A stretch of DNA of 64,000 bases from Lancefieldella parvula DSM 20469 (GTDB lineage: Bacteria; Actinomycetota; Coriobacteriia; Coriobacteriales; Atopobiaceae), in the NCBI RefSeq assembly GCF_000024225.1, contig NC_013203.1, positions 1-64,000 on the forward strand, read 5' to 3'. Numbering within the stretch: the first letter of the stretch is position 1; each line of letters opens with the position of its first letter. The translations under genes were made by a program, and so were the position numbers. The notes beneath the pieces are model-generated. The model did no database searches and was not told the DNA's origin. It saw nothing but the letters and a program-made list of their open reading frames with translations. Shown piece after piece: positions 29,027-38,960 of the stretch.

Positions 29027-30466
29027 ATGGCACAAGACTCGTTTGAGATGAATCCTACGCAATTGACAGCCCTAGAGAACGCTTCTATGCCACAAGATTC
29101 TGATGCTGAGTTTTCCATTCTTTCTGCAATGATTCTCTCGGAAGAGATCCGAGGAGAATGCCTTATTAGGCTTTCTTCCGAGGATTTCTATATTCCGTCT
29201 AATCAAATTATTTTTGAAGCAATTAAGTCGCTGTTTGATAACAATAAGCCGGTAGATGTAATTTCACTTGCTGATCACCTTAAAAGTAATGGTAAGTTTG
29301 AGCGTGCTGGTGGAGCTGTTCGTTTAGCGGAGCTTGGCAATAACCCACTAGCTATGGTTGGCTGGGAAAACCACGCTGTTATGTTGCATCGTGATACTAC
29401 GCTCAGAAAGATGATTAGCGCTTCTGCAAAGATTTCTGCTTTGGCCTACAATGCCCCGGAGGATACAAAGCAAGTTGTTGATCAGGCAGAAAAGCTCATT
29501 TTTGACGTAACTAACAGAGATGTTCAGCAGTCCGAGCAGAACATCGAAGATATCATGACTAATCTTTTTGATGAGCTTCAGCAAAATGCTGGAAAAGATG
29601 CTGCTGAGCTGGGTGTTCAAACTGGATTTGCAACTCTTGATAATCTTTTCCAAGGCCTTCGTCCTGGTCAGATGGTTGTTATTGGCGCTCGCCCTGGTGT
29701 TGGTAAGACTTCTTTTGCTCTTAGTATGGCTTATAACGCTGCGGTTTCCGGTGCAACTGTTGCGCTCTTCTCGCTAGAGATGAGCAAAATTGAGATTGCA
29801 CAGAGGCTCTTGGCTTCTGAATCAAAAGTAGATTTACAAACCATTCGTTCTTCTAACATCAGAAATGAGCAGTGGCCTACCCTTCTAGAGGCAGCAGAGC
29901 GTATTTCTCGCCTTAAAATCATTGTTGACGATACTCCAGGCACAACAGTCACAGAAATCCGTGCAAAAGCCCGTAGAATGCTTAATAAGGCCGAGAAGGG
30001 CGTCATTATCATTGACTACCTCCAGCTACTTTCTCCACCAGCAGAAAGGGGGCGTGCAGATAGTCGTGCAACTGAGGTTTCTGAGATGTCTCGTGGCATT
30101 AAGATCATGGCAAAAGACCTTAAGGCGCCCGTTATTGCGCTTTCTCAGCTCAACCGTACGCTTGAGAACAGAAACGGCAAGCGCCCACAGCTCTCTGACC
30201 TGCGTGAGTCTGGTGCGATCGAGCAGGATGCAGATATTGTTTTGCTGCTCGACCGTTCGCTCAGTGATGAAGAAGCTGCACGTGACGATCGACCTGATAA
30301 AGATGTTACCAACATCATTGTTGCAAAGAACCGTGCTGGTGCTTTAAGAGATGTTCCTATTATGTTTATGCCAACGTCTACTAAATTTGTTGAGCTTTAT
30401 CAGGGAAACAATTACTCAGAAAGCGAAGCAGCGCAGTATGCTGCAATGACAAATCCTGCACACTAA
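29027..30466 (+). CDS. dnaB: Replicative DNA helicase DnaB
   Basis: A 479-residue hexameric helicase. The N-terminal primase-interacting domain (MPQDSDAEFSILSAM onward) is followed by a RecA-like core with Walker A GARPGVGKTS near residue 220, the Walker B strand VIIIDYLQLL, and the SQLNRTLE and DLRESGAIEQDAD motifs. No intein is present. ATG at 29027 follows GGAAAAG; an in-frame TTG 12 bases earlier is unlikely. Loading probably depends on the DciA-like protein at 5.2 kb. Confidence 0.97.
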   Translation: MAQDSFEMNPTQLTALENASMPQDSDAEFSILSAMILSEEIRGECLIRLSSEDFYIPSNQIIFEAIKSLFDNNKPVDVISLADHLKSNGKFERAGGAVRLAELGNNPLAMVGWENHAVMLHRDTTLRKMISASAKISALAYNAPEDTKQVVDQAEKLIFDVTNRDVQQSEQNIEDIMTNLFDELQQNAGKDAAELGVQTGFATLDNLFQGLRPGQMVVIGARPGVGKTSFALSMAYNAAVSGATVALFSLEMSKIEIAQRLLASESKVDLQTIRSSNIRNEQWPTLLEAAERISRLKIIVDDTPGTTVTEIRAKARRMLNKAEKGVIIIDYLQLLSPPAERGRADSRATEVSEMSRGIKIMAKDLKAPVIALSQLNRTLENRNGKRPQLSDLRESGAIEQDADIVLLLDRSLSDEEAARDDRPDKDVTNIIVAKNRAGALRDVPIMFMPTSTKFVELYQGNNYSESEAAQYAAMTNPAH

Positions 30467-30607
30467 TCGTTTCTTGTATGTGACAAAACCTCTGCGCTTC
30501 TGTGTTTTTGCCAGTGGCATTAGATATACTTATGAAGCAACCCCTAAAGAGGTTGCAATCGTCAGGTAATAGTCGTATTTGTAGATGGCTGCGATAGGGG
30601 AGAACTT

Positions 30608-31888
30608 ATGCCAGCTTCCGTACTTGTTGGTGCTCAGTGGGGAGACGAGGGTAAGGGTAAAGTTACCGACCTCATTTCCGGAGATTTTGATGTTGTTTGC
30701 CGTTATGCGGGCGGTGCAAATGCAGGCCACACGGTAATTGCTGGAGACACAAAGCTTGCACTTCACCAGGTGCCATCGGGCGTTATGTATGAGAACACCT
30801 ATCCAGTTATTGGTAATGGTTGCATTGTTGATCCTGAGGTTCTTCTCGGCGAGATTGACATGCTGGAGAGCAAGGGTATTTCTTGCGACTTGCTTAAGAT
30901 ATCTGGTAATGCTCATATTGTTATGCCTTACCACAAAGATCTTGATGGCGTGCACGAGAAGAAGCTAGGCAAGAACCTTATTGGTACCACTAAACGCGGT
31001 GTCGGTCCAACTTACATGGACAAGATGAACCGTACTGGCCTGCGTATTCAGGACATGCTTGACGAGAAAATCTTCCGCAAGAAGCTTGAGGCTGCACTTG
31101 AGTACACCAATCCAATCTTGAGTCTTGTGTATGGCTTGCCAACCTATACCGTTGACCAGATTTGTGAGACGTATCTGCCTTATGCAGATCGTATTCGTCC
31201 TTATATTGTTGAGTCTTCTCTTTTTCTTAATGAAGAGCTTGAGGCTGGAAAGAACATCCTCTTTGAGGGTGCTCAGGCAACTATGCTTGATATCGACCAC
31301 GGAACCTATCCATTTGTTACTTCTTCTAATTGCACCGCTGGAGGTGCGGTAACTGGTTCTGGTGTTGGTCCAACCAATATTGACCGCGTCTTGGGCATTG
31401 CAAAGGCATACCTCACACGCGTCGGCTCTGGTCCATTTCCAACAGAGCTTTTTGACGAGACGGGCAATCTTCTTGGTGAAGTTGGTCACGAATACGGTGT
31501 AACTACTGGTCGTAAGCGCCGCTGCGGTTGGTATGACGCAGTAGTTGTTAACTACGCAGCACGTATTAATGGTCTCACTGACCTAGCAATTACAAAGCTT
31601 GACGTTCTCGGCTGCCTTGATGAGATTAAGGTTTGCGTTGCTTATGAGTGCGACGGTAAGATCTATAAAACCGTTCCTGAACACCAGAGCGTTTTCTATC
31701 ATGCAAAACCTGTGTATGAGACTCTTTCTGGTTGGAAGTGCGACATTTCTAACGTTCGCAATTTCTATCAGCTGCCTCGTGAAGCTAAGGACTACATTGA
31801 TTTCCTGGAACAGCTTGCTGGTGTACGCGTTTCTATCATCACTGTTGGTCCAGATCGCGAGCAGACAATCGATCGCTACTGGAGGTAA
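30608..31888 (+). CDS. purA: Adenylosuccinate synthetase
   Basis: A 426-residue enzyme that joins IMP and aspartate with GTP, the first step to AMP. It has the P-loop-like GAQWGDEGKGKVTDLI near residue 8, RYAGGANAGHT, GPTYMDKMNRTGLR and the C-terminal GPDREQTI. The length is normal. It heads a run with the DegV-PurD fusion, starting 4 bases after its stop. Confidence 0.97.
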   Translation: MPASVLVGAQWGDEGKGKVTDLISGDFDVVCRYAGGANAGHTVIAGDTKLALHQVPSGVMYENTYPVIGNGCIVDPEVLLGEIDMLESKGISCDLLKISGNAHIVMPYHKDLDGVHEKKLGKNLIGTTKRGVGPTYMDKMNRTGLRIQDMLDEKIFRKKLEAALEYTNPILSLVYGLPTYTVDQICETYLPYADRIRPYIVESSLFLNEELEAGKNILFEGAQATMLDIDHGTYPFVTSSNCTAGGAVTGSGVGPTNIDRVLGIAKAYLTRVGSGPFPTELFDETGNLLGEVGHEYGVTTGRKRRCGWYDAVVVNYAARINGLTDLAITKLDVLGCLDEIKVCVAYECDGKIYKTVPEHQSVFYHAKPVYETLSGWKCDISNVRNFYQLPREAKDYIDFLEQLAGVRVSIITVGPDREQTIDRYWR

Positions 31889-31891
31889 CCC

Positions 31892-34006
31892 GTGGCGTCT
31901 TCGGACTGCTCAACTTTTGCAATAGTTTGCGATAACCCCTGTGGGCTTGAAGTCTCCCAGCTTGAAGCCCTGGGGGTTTCTGTAATACCTGGAGCCCTAA
32001 GTTTTGATGTCGATCAGGTAGGCAAGTTCTATCGAGGTGTTTATGAGTCTGGAATTCATGAGATTCTCTCGCTCCATGTGAACGCAGGTTTTTCTGAATC
32101 GCTTCTTACAGCAAAAAAGGCGTGTCAGGAAAATCCTGATATTTCGGAGTCAATCTGTTTGGTAGACAGTGGAAATATGCCTACCGCCATGGGAATTATG
32201 CTTGAACGTTTAAGTGTGGCAAGAAAGTCCGGAGCATCATTTGAGGCGGTCTGCGCGTATGCGCAAGAACTTGCTGAAGTAGTTGCCACAATGTATATCA
32301 CAATGAATAGGATTGCTCTGCATAAAAGCAAAGGTAAGCATCCTGGGCTTTCGTTAAGGCGTCGACTTGAGCGTTTGCATAGGCGCATTTCAAATGATAT
32401 GTATCTGTATCGTTTGGTTGGTGGAAGATGTACAGAAGTTGCTCGCTCATCAGATTTTACTGACCTAGCAGCAAGAATTTCTCGACTTATGAGCGCTTGT
32501 TTTGTAAAGCGCGGCGAGCTTAAATATGTAGTGATTTCAAGTGGTGTGAAGCGCATAGAAAAGCATCTCAAAAAGCCGCTTAAAACCAATGAATATGATG
32601 CAGAATGTATTGCAGAAAGACTTGCTTCTCCCGAGTTTAAAAAATATTTGGGAGAAGGCTCTGTTGGCGTTGCTTGTATCCCAAAGGCGTTGTATCAGAA
32701 GGCTGGAGTACTTATGAATGACACCGTTGATATTTTATTGCTTGGTGCGGGTGGCCGTGAGCATGCTCTTTTGACTAAGCTACAAGAGTCATCTCGCGCA
32801 GGAAAAATTTATGTTGCTCCAGGTAATGGTGGTATGGCTGCCCAGGCAGAGATTGCTCCTGTTGATCAGAATAATCCTGATGAGGTTGTTGCTTTTGCTA
32901 AGGAAAAAGGCATTGGCTTGGTAGTTATTGGTCCTGAGGCACCTCTTGTTGTTGGCGTTGCAGACGCTGTTCGTCAGGCTGGCATTGCATGCTTTGGTCC
33001 TAATAAAAACGCGGCTCAGATGGAGGGTTCAAAGGCGTTTGCCAAGGGTGTTATGGAGCGAGCAAACGTTCCGACTGCCGCTTGGAAGTCTTTCACAGAC
33101 CAGAAATCTTGTGAGTCGTATGTTCGTCAGATTGGCGCTCCTGTAGTTGTTAAGGCAGATGGTCTTGCCGCAGGTAAAGGTGTTATTGTTGCAACTGAGC
33201 TTGAGCAAGCTCTTGAAGGTGTTCGTGAGTGTTTCTCAGGTCATTTTGGTGATGCGGGTGCAACCGTTGTTGTTGAGGAGTTCCTTGAGGGACCAGAGTG
33301 TTCGCTGCTTGCACTAACTGATGGAACTCACGTTATTCCACTAGCAACTGCCCAGGACCATAAACGTGCTTATGATGGCGACAAAGGTCCAAACACTGGT
33401 GGCATGGGCGTATATTCTCCTGTTCCATTTGTGACCAATGAAGAACTTTCTCAGATGAGTGCAATTGAGCAGCGTGTTGTTGACCAGCTCAGAAAAGAGG
33501 GCATCAACTATTCTGGTTGTCTTTATGGTGGATTTATGCTGACCAAGGATGGCCCCAAAGTTCTTGAGTTTAACGCTCGCTTTGGCGATCCGGAGACTCA
33601 GGTAGTCCTGCCTCGTCTTGAGGGTGACTTGGTTTCAATTTTAATGGCATGTGATAACAGCACACTTCGTCATCAACAGGTTGCTTGGTCTGATTCGGTT
33701 GCTGTTTCTGTAGTTTTGGCAAGCGCTGGATATCCTGGTTCTTACGAGAAGGGCAAGGAGATCACTGGCATTGAGGCTGCTCAACAGCTTGAAGGTGTCT
33801 CAGTTTATCATGCCGGAACTGCCCAAACTGAAGATGGAAAGATTGTTACTGCTGGCGGACGCGTGCTTAACGTTACTGCTCTTGCTCCAACTTTTGAAGA
33901 AGCTCGCGCTCGCGCATATGAGGCTTGTAATCTTATCAACTTTGAAGGTAAGCAGTTTAGGCACGATATTGGACTCAAGGCTCTTCAAAGCCGCTCAGAA
34001 AAATAA
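31892..34006 (+). CDS. purD: DegV-like domain fused to phosphoribosylamine-glycine ligase
   Basis: A 704-residue open frame with no stop between two parts. Residues about 7-270 resemble a DegV fatty-acid-binding protein (AIVCDNPCGLE, ILSLHVNAGFSESLLTAKKA, ICLVDSGNMPTAMG) but lack the usual TSQPS segment, so ligand binding may be altered. Residues 275-704 are full-length PurD, which joins phosphoribosylamine and glycine: LLGAGGREHALL, VVKADGLAAGKGV, NTGGMGVYSP and EFNARFGDPETQ. The GTG at 31892 follows GGAGGTAA. Met275 (32714) has GGAG five bases before it and is exactly where a free PurD would start, so two products from one frame are possible. Confidence 0.88.
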   Translation: MASSDCSTFAIVCDNPCGLEVSQLEALGVSVIPGALSFDVDQVGKFYRGVYESGIHEILSLHVNAGFSESLLTAKKACQENPDISESICLVDSGNMPTAMGIMLERLSVARKSGASFEAVCAYAQELAEVVATMYITMNRIALHKSKGKHPGLSLRRRLERLHRRISNDMYLYRLVGGRCTEVARSSDFTDLAARISRLMSACFVKRGELKYVVISSGVKRIEKHLKKPLKTNEYDAECIAERLASPEFKKYLGEGSVGVACIPKALYQKAGVLMNDTVDILLLGAGGREHALLTKLQESSRAGKIYVAPGNGGMAAQAEIAPVDQNNPDEVVAFAKEKGIGLVVIGPEAPLVVGVADAVRQAGIACFGPNKNAAQMEGSKAFAKGVMERANVPTAAWKSFTDQKSCESYVRQIGAPVVVKADGLAAGKGVIVATELEQALEGVRECFSGHFGDAGATVVVEEFLEGPECSLLALTDGTHVIPLATAQDHKRAYDGDKGPNTGGMGVYSPVPFVTNEELSQMSAIEQRVVDQLRKEGINYSGCLYGGFMLTKDGPKVLEFNARFGDPETQVVLPRLEGDLVSILMACDNSTLRHQQVAWSDSVAVSVVLASAGYPGSYEKGKEITGIEAAQQLEGVSVYHAGTAQTEDGKIVTAGGRVLNVTALAPTFEEARARAYEACNLINFEGKQFRHDIGLKALQSRSEK

Positions 34007-34021
34007 TTGAGGTTAGTGTTT

Positions 34022-34867
34022 ATGAAAAATCAAAGTGACGAGAAAAACAATGTCCAGGATAGTGCCCGGACTAGCAGTCAGAGCAGCGCTCAATTTAATG
34101 ACGTGTTTGATGATATGCAGCCTACTGATCCGGAGATTATTGATGCTGACACGCAGGTAACTCCAGAGGTATTTGATTCTGCTCGCAATGATTTACAATC
34201 GGCAGTTGATTCGCTTACTTATGATGGAGAGCGTGTTGCTGTGGATGATGCTGCCTACCATCATTCTGGTGAGCCACAAAAACGCAGTTTTGTAGCAGGA
34301 ACCGAGGATGCGCGTGATGCCTTTCTGGAAGAAAAATCTCTCACTGAAAATACCGTTTGGGTTGGCCGTATTTTTGACGTAAACAGACTTCGTGTTTCGT
34401 TACCTGATGGACGTACCGCTCTTCGTGATGTTGTGCGCCATCCTGGGGCTGTTGCAATTGTAGCGCTGACTGATGATGGAAGAATTTGCTTGGTTCGTCA
34501 GTACCGAACTGCACTTGGTCGCGTGACAGTTGAGTTGCCTGCAGGAAAGCTGGACCCAGGCGAGGATCCTCTTGATTGTGCTCACCGCGAGTTGTTGGAA
34601 GAGACAGGAATGAAGGCGGGAAAGATGGCGTTTCTCACCACTACCGCCACTTCTGATGGATTTACTGATGAGCTTATTCATCTCTACATGGCAACTGAGC
34701 TGATCTTTGAGGGTTCAAATCCAGATGCCGATGAATTCATTAACGTAGATCTTGTTCCACTATCTGAGCTTATAGATGCTGTTCTTGATGGCAAAATTGA
34801 GGATGCAAAAACTATCATTGGAGCTCTTATCTGCGATTCAATTTCACGCCGATTGCCTATGGAGTAA
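34022..34867 (+). CDS. Nudix hydrolase, ADP-ribose pyrophosphatase-like, with long N-terminal extension
   Basis: A 281-residue protein. The Nudix box GKLDPGEDPLDCAHRELLEE continues with TGM and holds the catalytic REXXEE glutamates; the upstream VRQYRTALGRVTVELPAG is typical of ADP-ribose pyrophosphatases. The first 100 residues are polar, Gln/Asp/Ser-rich and probably unstructured, not a usual family part. ATG at 34022 follows GAGGT; an in-frame TTG at 34007 is less likely. It lies 15 bp after the purD stop and 6 bp before the ABC exporter gene. Confidence 0.85.
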   Translation: MKNQSDEKNNVQDSARTSSQSSAQFNDVFDDMQPTDPEIIDADTQVTPEVFDSARNDLQSAVDSLTYDGERVAVDDAAYHHSGEPQKRSFVAGTEDARDAFLEEKSLTENTVWVGRIFDVNRLRVSLPDGRTALRDVVRHPGAVAIVALTDDGRICLVRQYRTALGRVTVELPAGKLDPGEDPLDCAHRELLEETGMKAGKMAFLTTTATSDGFTDELIHLYMATELIFEGSNPDADEFINVDLVPLSELIDAVLDGKIEDAKTIIGALICDSISRRLPME

Positions 34868-34873
34868 TTACGC

Positions 34874-36721
34874 ATGTCTAATCGTTCTTCTCGTCCTGTA
34901 TTTGGTCGCTCTTTGGCCTCAGCTTCTAACAGAAACGGATTTGGTAACAACGCTTCTGGCAAACATCGCAAATCGCTGTTTGCCAGTTTTCTTTCTTATT
35001 ACGCTCCGCAAAAACATCTGTTCATTCTGGACACTATTTGCGCCATTATTTTGGCTTGTATTGAACTCGCGTTTCCTCAGATTCTGCGATCGCTCACAAA
35101 AGGTCTGTTTACACAGGGTAAAGATGTCATTTTAGCCAGCCTTGGATTTATTACCGTTGGCCTTGTTGTTATGTACTTTGTTCACTTTCTGTGCCGCTAT
35201 TTTGTCATTAGCTGGGGACACATCATGGGTGCGCGCATGGAAAGCAAAATGCGAGAAGACCTATTTGACGCATACGAGCGCATGAGTTTCTCGTATTATG
35301 ACCGACATAAGACGGGCGACTTGATGAGTCGTCTGGTATCCGATTTGTTTGATATTTCTGAGACAGCACACCACGGTCCTGAGTACCTGATTATCGGCTT
35401 GCTTGAGATTGCTGGTTCTTTTGTTATCCTGGCTTTTATTAACGTGCCTCTTACGCTGGTACTTGCTGGAATTGCCGCTGTTCTTGTGGTGTTTAATTTC
35501 TTTGCCAATATGCATATGCGGGGAATCTTTAAAGAGAACCGCATGCGTATTTCTGATGTGAATACTCAGTTAGAGGACTCGCTTTCTGGCATTCGCGTGG
35601 TTAAGGGCTTTGCGGCAGAAGATCACGAGCGTAAGAAATTTAGAGCAAGCAATTCGGCGTATTTAGACTCCAAGGCCAACATGTACCGAGCTATGGGTAG
35701 GTATCAAGCTGCTATTTCGGGCATGATGGGTGTTTTGAATACCGTTGTGTTGGTTTTGGGCGGTTGGATGATTGCTCAGGGTCAGATGCAAGCAATTGAT
35801 TTGGCCACCTACGCGCTTTACATTTCGTTGTTTACTACGCCAATCATGAATATTTTGAACTTTACCGAGACGTTCCAGAAAGGACTTGCTGGCTTCAAGC
35901 GTTTCATGGAAATTCTTAAAACCCAGCCGGATATTCAAGACGCACCTGCTGCCAAGGATATTCAGATTTCAGCTGGAGAAATCATCTACCAAGACGTTCA
36001 TTTCTCTTACGACAATGCTGAAGATGTTATTGACGGTTTAAATCTTCATATTGAGAGCGGAAAAACCGTTGCTCTGGTTGGCCCTTCAGGCGGAGGTAAG
36101 TCAACTACCTGTGCTTTATTGCCACGATTCTACGACGTAACAAGCGGAAGTATCACTATTGACGGTCAGGATATTCGTTCCGTTACACAGCACAGTTTAC
36201 GTTCGGCAATTGGTATGGTTCAACAAGACGTGTATCTTTTCGACGGCACCATCGCTGAGAATATTGCGTATGGTTGTCCTGAAGCTTCTGCAGAAGCTAT
36301 TGCGCTAGCAGCCAAACGAGCAAACATCGCAGAGTTTATTGAGTCGTTGCCAGACGGATATAACACGCAGGTAGGGCAGCGTGGAACAAGGCTTTCTGGT
36401 GGACAGAAGCAGCGCATTTCTATTGCGCGTGTATTCCTGAAAAACCCTCCGCTGCTCATTTTGGACGAAGCAACTTCTGCTTTGGATAACGAATCCGAGC
36501 GCGCAGTTCAGGAATCTCTTTCCGAATTGGCAAAGAACAGGACTACGCTGGTCATTGCTCACCGTCTCTCAACAATTATGGGTGCTGATGAAATTATCAC
36601 TATTGATCATGGTCGTGCAGTTGAGCGTGGAACCCACAATGAGCTGCTAGAAAAAGGTGGAATTTACGCTCATTACTATCAAATGCAGTTTGGTGGTGCG
36701 CCAAATCCTACAAGGCGGTAA
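34874..36721 (+). CDS. ABC exporter with fused membrane and ATPase domains
   Basis: A 615-residue half-transporter of the MsbA/multidrug type. Residues about 30-335 carry six transmembrane segments (SFSYYDRHKTGDLMSRLVSD is the classic loop), and residues about 360-605 the ATPase: Walker A GPSGGGKST, signature LSGGQKQR, Walker B and D loop LLILDEATSALD and H-loop IAHRLST. It works as a homodimer, or with a partner not present here. Substrate unknown. It starts 6 bp after the Nudix gene. Confidence 0.9.
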   Translation: MSNRSSRPVFGRSLASASNRNGFGNNASGKHRKSLFASFLSYYAPQKHLFILDTICAIILACIELAFPQILRSLTKGLFTQGKDVILASLGFITVGLVVMYFVHFLCRYFVISWGHIMGARMESKMREDLFDAYERMSFSYYDRHKTGDLMSRLVSDLFDISETAHHGPEYLIIGLLEIAGSFVILAFINVPLTLVLAGIAAVLVVFNFFANMHMRGIFKENRMRISDVNTQLEDSLSGIRVVKGFAAEDHERKKFRASNSAYLDSKANMYRAMGRYQAAISGMMGVLNTVVLVLGGWMIAQGQMQAIDLATYALYISLFTTPIMNILNFTETFQKGLAGFKRFMEILKTQPDIQDAPAAKDIQISAGEIIYQDVHFSYDNAEDVIDGLNLHIESGKTVALVGPSGGGKSTTCALLPRFYDVTSGSITIDGQDIRSVTQHSLRSAIGMVQQDVYLFDGTIAENIAYGCPEASAEAIALAAKRANIAEFIESLPDGYNTQVGQRGTRLSGGQKQRISIARVFLKNPPLLILDEATSALDNESERAVQESLSELAKNRTTLVIAHRLSTIMGADEIITIDHGRAVERGTHNELLEKGGIYAHYYQMQFGGAPNPTRR

Positions 36722-36911
36722 AATAAAATATTAAGTGCTTTGCGAAATTCTTTTGCTACAGCAATCGTTTTTCTCGCGATGTACTTGATTGAAGTTTATG
36801 ATTTATAGTTTGCAATTTGCGAGTTGCAACTAGCAGCTTGTAATCAAAGTCGAGAGTCAACGCTTCAAAAGCCCTGAAAGCGTGTCTATGCAGGTTGAAT
36901 GAGAGAGCTAC

Positions 36912-37847
36912 ATGGCTAAAGATGATGCAGAACGTTCAAGCTTCGCGCGTCGCCAGAAGGGTGCGCTTGATGCTGACGCAGCTGAAGAGTTGTTTACCAA
37001 GGTAGACGAGACAGGTCACCCTAATGAGGAACGTGCAGCTTTAGAACGTACTCGCAGGCAGGGTGGAGCTGCAGCGGTAGACGTTGACCCTCTTTCGGGA
37101 TCCGATCCTTCAGGCTCAAATATCGAGAAGGTCATTACAAAAACGGCAGTTCTTTTTGTTTTGATTTTCTTGGTAATTGTTGTTCTGATGCAGGTTTCTT
37201 GTGGTGTTATTCGCCGAGCTAACACAGCAAATCTAACTGAGTCAGTTACGGTGCGAACTGTTGCGTCTGCATTGCGTGGCGGTGTTGAGTGGGGCAATGG
37301 ATTTACACAATTTCCTGAGGATTTCTCGGTTCAGGAAGCTGATGAGAACACTGGGCGCGTTGAGGTAACGGTTACCGATACTACTTCAAAAGACGTGCTT
37401 GAATGTTACGCGGGATCTAGTGTCCAGGCTCAGGCGTTTGCCATTAATGCACTGCTCAACCCGCGAATTAATACGGTTGTCTATCATGTCAGTGTTCACC
37501 GAAATGATCAAGGTGAGCTGCAGAAGTCTCAGCTCTTTGGATTCCTTAAACCGGGCGGAGATGCAACACCTATCTTTACCTTTACATTCTCAAAGACGCA
37601 GTCTTCTGATGGTGTAAACATTACCATGGTTATTACCGGTGCAAACAACACGATTCAAGAAGAGTTACGCGATCAGATTGCTACATCATTTACGCCAGTT
37701 CGTGTTCTGGGCGGAATTGTTGGTGGCGATTCTTCGTCGAAGAACAACTCAACAACTGGTACCACAAGTACTAACGGTTCAAGTGGTACTAACGGAAACG
37801 TAACAAATACAAATGGCACTTCAAACACTACGTCAAGTGGCAAATAA
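36912..37847 (+). CDS. Single-pass membrane protein with Ser/Thr/Asn/Gly-rich tail
   Basis: A 311-residue protein that I cannot assign. Residues 1-75 are polar and cytoplasmic, about 76-98 form one transmembrane helix (AVLFVLIFLVIVVLMQVSC), and about 100-262 look like a folded extracytoplasmic domain with beta-strand patterns. The last 45 residues are a low-complexity tail of Ser, Thr, Asn and Gly (for example TTGTTSTNGSSGTNGN) without a sortase motif. Topology would put the tail outside. It stands alone, with a terminator after it; the 190-bp gap before it holds a TTGCAA-rich imperfect hairpin near 36807-36835 and no gene. Confidence 0.75.
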   Translation: MAKDDAERSSFARRQKGALDADAAEELFTKVDETGHPNEERAALERTRRQGGAAAVDVDPLSGSDPSGSNIEKVITKTAVLFVLIFLVIVVLMQVSCGVIRRANTANLTESVTVRTVASALRGGVEWGNGFTQFPEDFSVQEADENTGRVEVTVTDTTSKDVLECYAGSSVQAQAFAINALLNPRINTVVYHVSVHRNDQGELQKSQLFGFLKPGGDATPIFTFTFSKTQSSDGVNITMVITGANNTIQEELRDQIATSFTPVRVLGGIVGGDSSSKNNSTTGTTSTNGSSGTNGNVTNTNGTSNTTSSGK

Positions 37848-37869
37848 CCTATAGCAACAGCAAATCAGA

Positions 37870-37906
37870 ATGGGTGTCCACTTAAAAAAGAGGACACCCA
37901 TGTTTT
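37870..37906 (+). terminator. Terminator after the single-pass membrane protein
   Basis: ATGGGTGTCC (37870-37879) pairs with GGACACCCAT (37892-37901), with a 12-base A-rich loop and GTTTT after it. Confidence 0.88.
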
Positions 37907-37974
37907 AAAAGACAGTAGTTGCGGCTAAATCCGTATTAGAACGCAAAATAATGCAGCGATTTAGCGTCGATACG

Positions 37975-38844
37975 CTACTCTTGCAGAAGCTGAGTAATCA
38001 GGCCAAGCTTTGTTTCAAACGAAACACCGCGAAGCTCAAAGTTTGGCTGCTCACGAGTAATCTCCATGGACTCGCAAACAAACTCACCAGCAAACTCGAC
38101 AGCGTCAGCAATTTCCTGGCCACACATAACTGCAGCTAAAAGTGCAGAAGCAAACAGATCGCCGGTTCCGTGCAGCATGTATGGCAGAAGCTCGGAAACA
38201 ATTTCACCGCGCTCAGACTCGGTAGCAACAAAGTTGCGGATAAGATTATCATTGCGAACAATACCCTTAAGAACAACGCACTTTGCACCCATTTCAAGTA
38301 ACGCGTCGAGTAGTTCATTTACTTGCTCGTCAGTTAAATTTTGACCAGCGTAAGGAATACCAGTTAGAATCGAAGCTTCTGTAAGGTTTGGTGTCAGAAT
38401 ATCGGCACCGTTTACCAGGGATTTCATTGCGTCACAAAGCTCTTGCGTATATGTTGGATACATCTTGCCGCCATCGCCCATAACTGGATCAACAATGCGA
38501 AGTGCTTTTGGATGCTCCTGATATAAACGTTGAATGCTTGCAACCTGCTCTGCAGCGCCAAGGAAGCCAGAATAAATAGCGTCCAGGTCAATGCCTTCTT
38601 CCTGCCATGCATCAAGATAATCCTCGAGCATGTTGGTGGTGTCATGCATGTAGAACGTAGGGAACTTGGTGTGTGCCGAGAAAAGAGATGTAGGCACTGG
38701 ACAAACGTCACATCCCGCTGCAGAAAGCACCGGAATGGCTATACCAAGCGAGCATTTTCCGTATCCACAGAGGTCATGCACTGCGGCAATACGGGGGATG
38801 TACGAGCTTTCTCGCTGGTACAGAACGGAGTTGGTTTCATTCAT
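37975..38844 (-). CDS. Pyridoxal/pyridoxamine kinase-like protein (PfkB/PdxK family)
   Basis: A 289-residue sugar-kinase-fold enzyme that probably phosphorylates vitamin B6 vitamers. Visible marks are AAVHDLCGYGKCSLG at the N-terminus, RIVDPVMGDGGKMY in the middle, DILTPNLTEASILTG, and the anion-hole HGTGDLFASALLAA with the catalytic Asp near residue 226. The pattern fits pyridoxamine kinase better than ThiD. The start ATG follows AAAGGAAAC on the minus strand. It is transcribed away from purE. Confidence 0.87.
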   Translation of the reverse strand: MNETNSVLYQRESSYIPRIAAVHDLCGYGKCSLGIAIPVLSAAGCDVCPVPTSLFSAHTKFPTFYMHDTTNMLEDYLDAWQEEGIDLDAIYSGFLGAAEQVASIQRLYQEHPKALRIVDPVMGDGGKMYPTYTQELCDAMKSLVNGADILTPNLTEASILTGIPYAGQNLTDEQVNELLDALLEMGAKCVVLKGIVRNDNLIRNFVATESERGEIVSELLPYMLHGTGDLFASALLAAVMCGQEIADAVEFAGEFVCESMEITREQPNFELRGVSFETKLGLITQLLQE

Positions 38845-38960
38845 TACAGTTTCCTTTCACGTGGACTGATGGACCAACGTTCTAGAAAATCATACTCTAT
38901 ACTGTGAGGTGAATGATTGGCGTATTCGTCTATTTTAAGAGAAGTAACAAAGGAGCAGAA

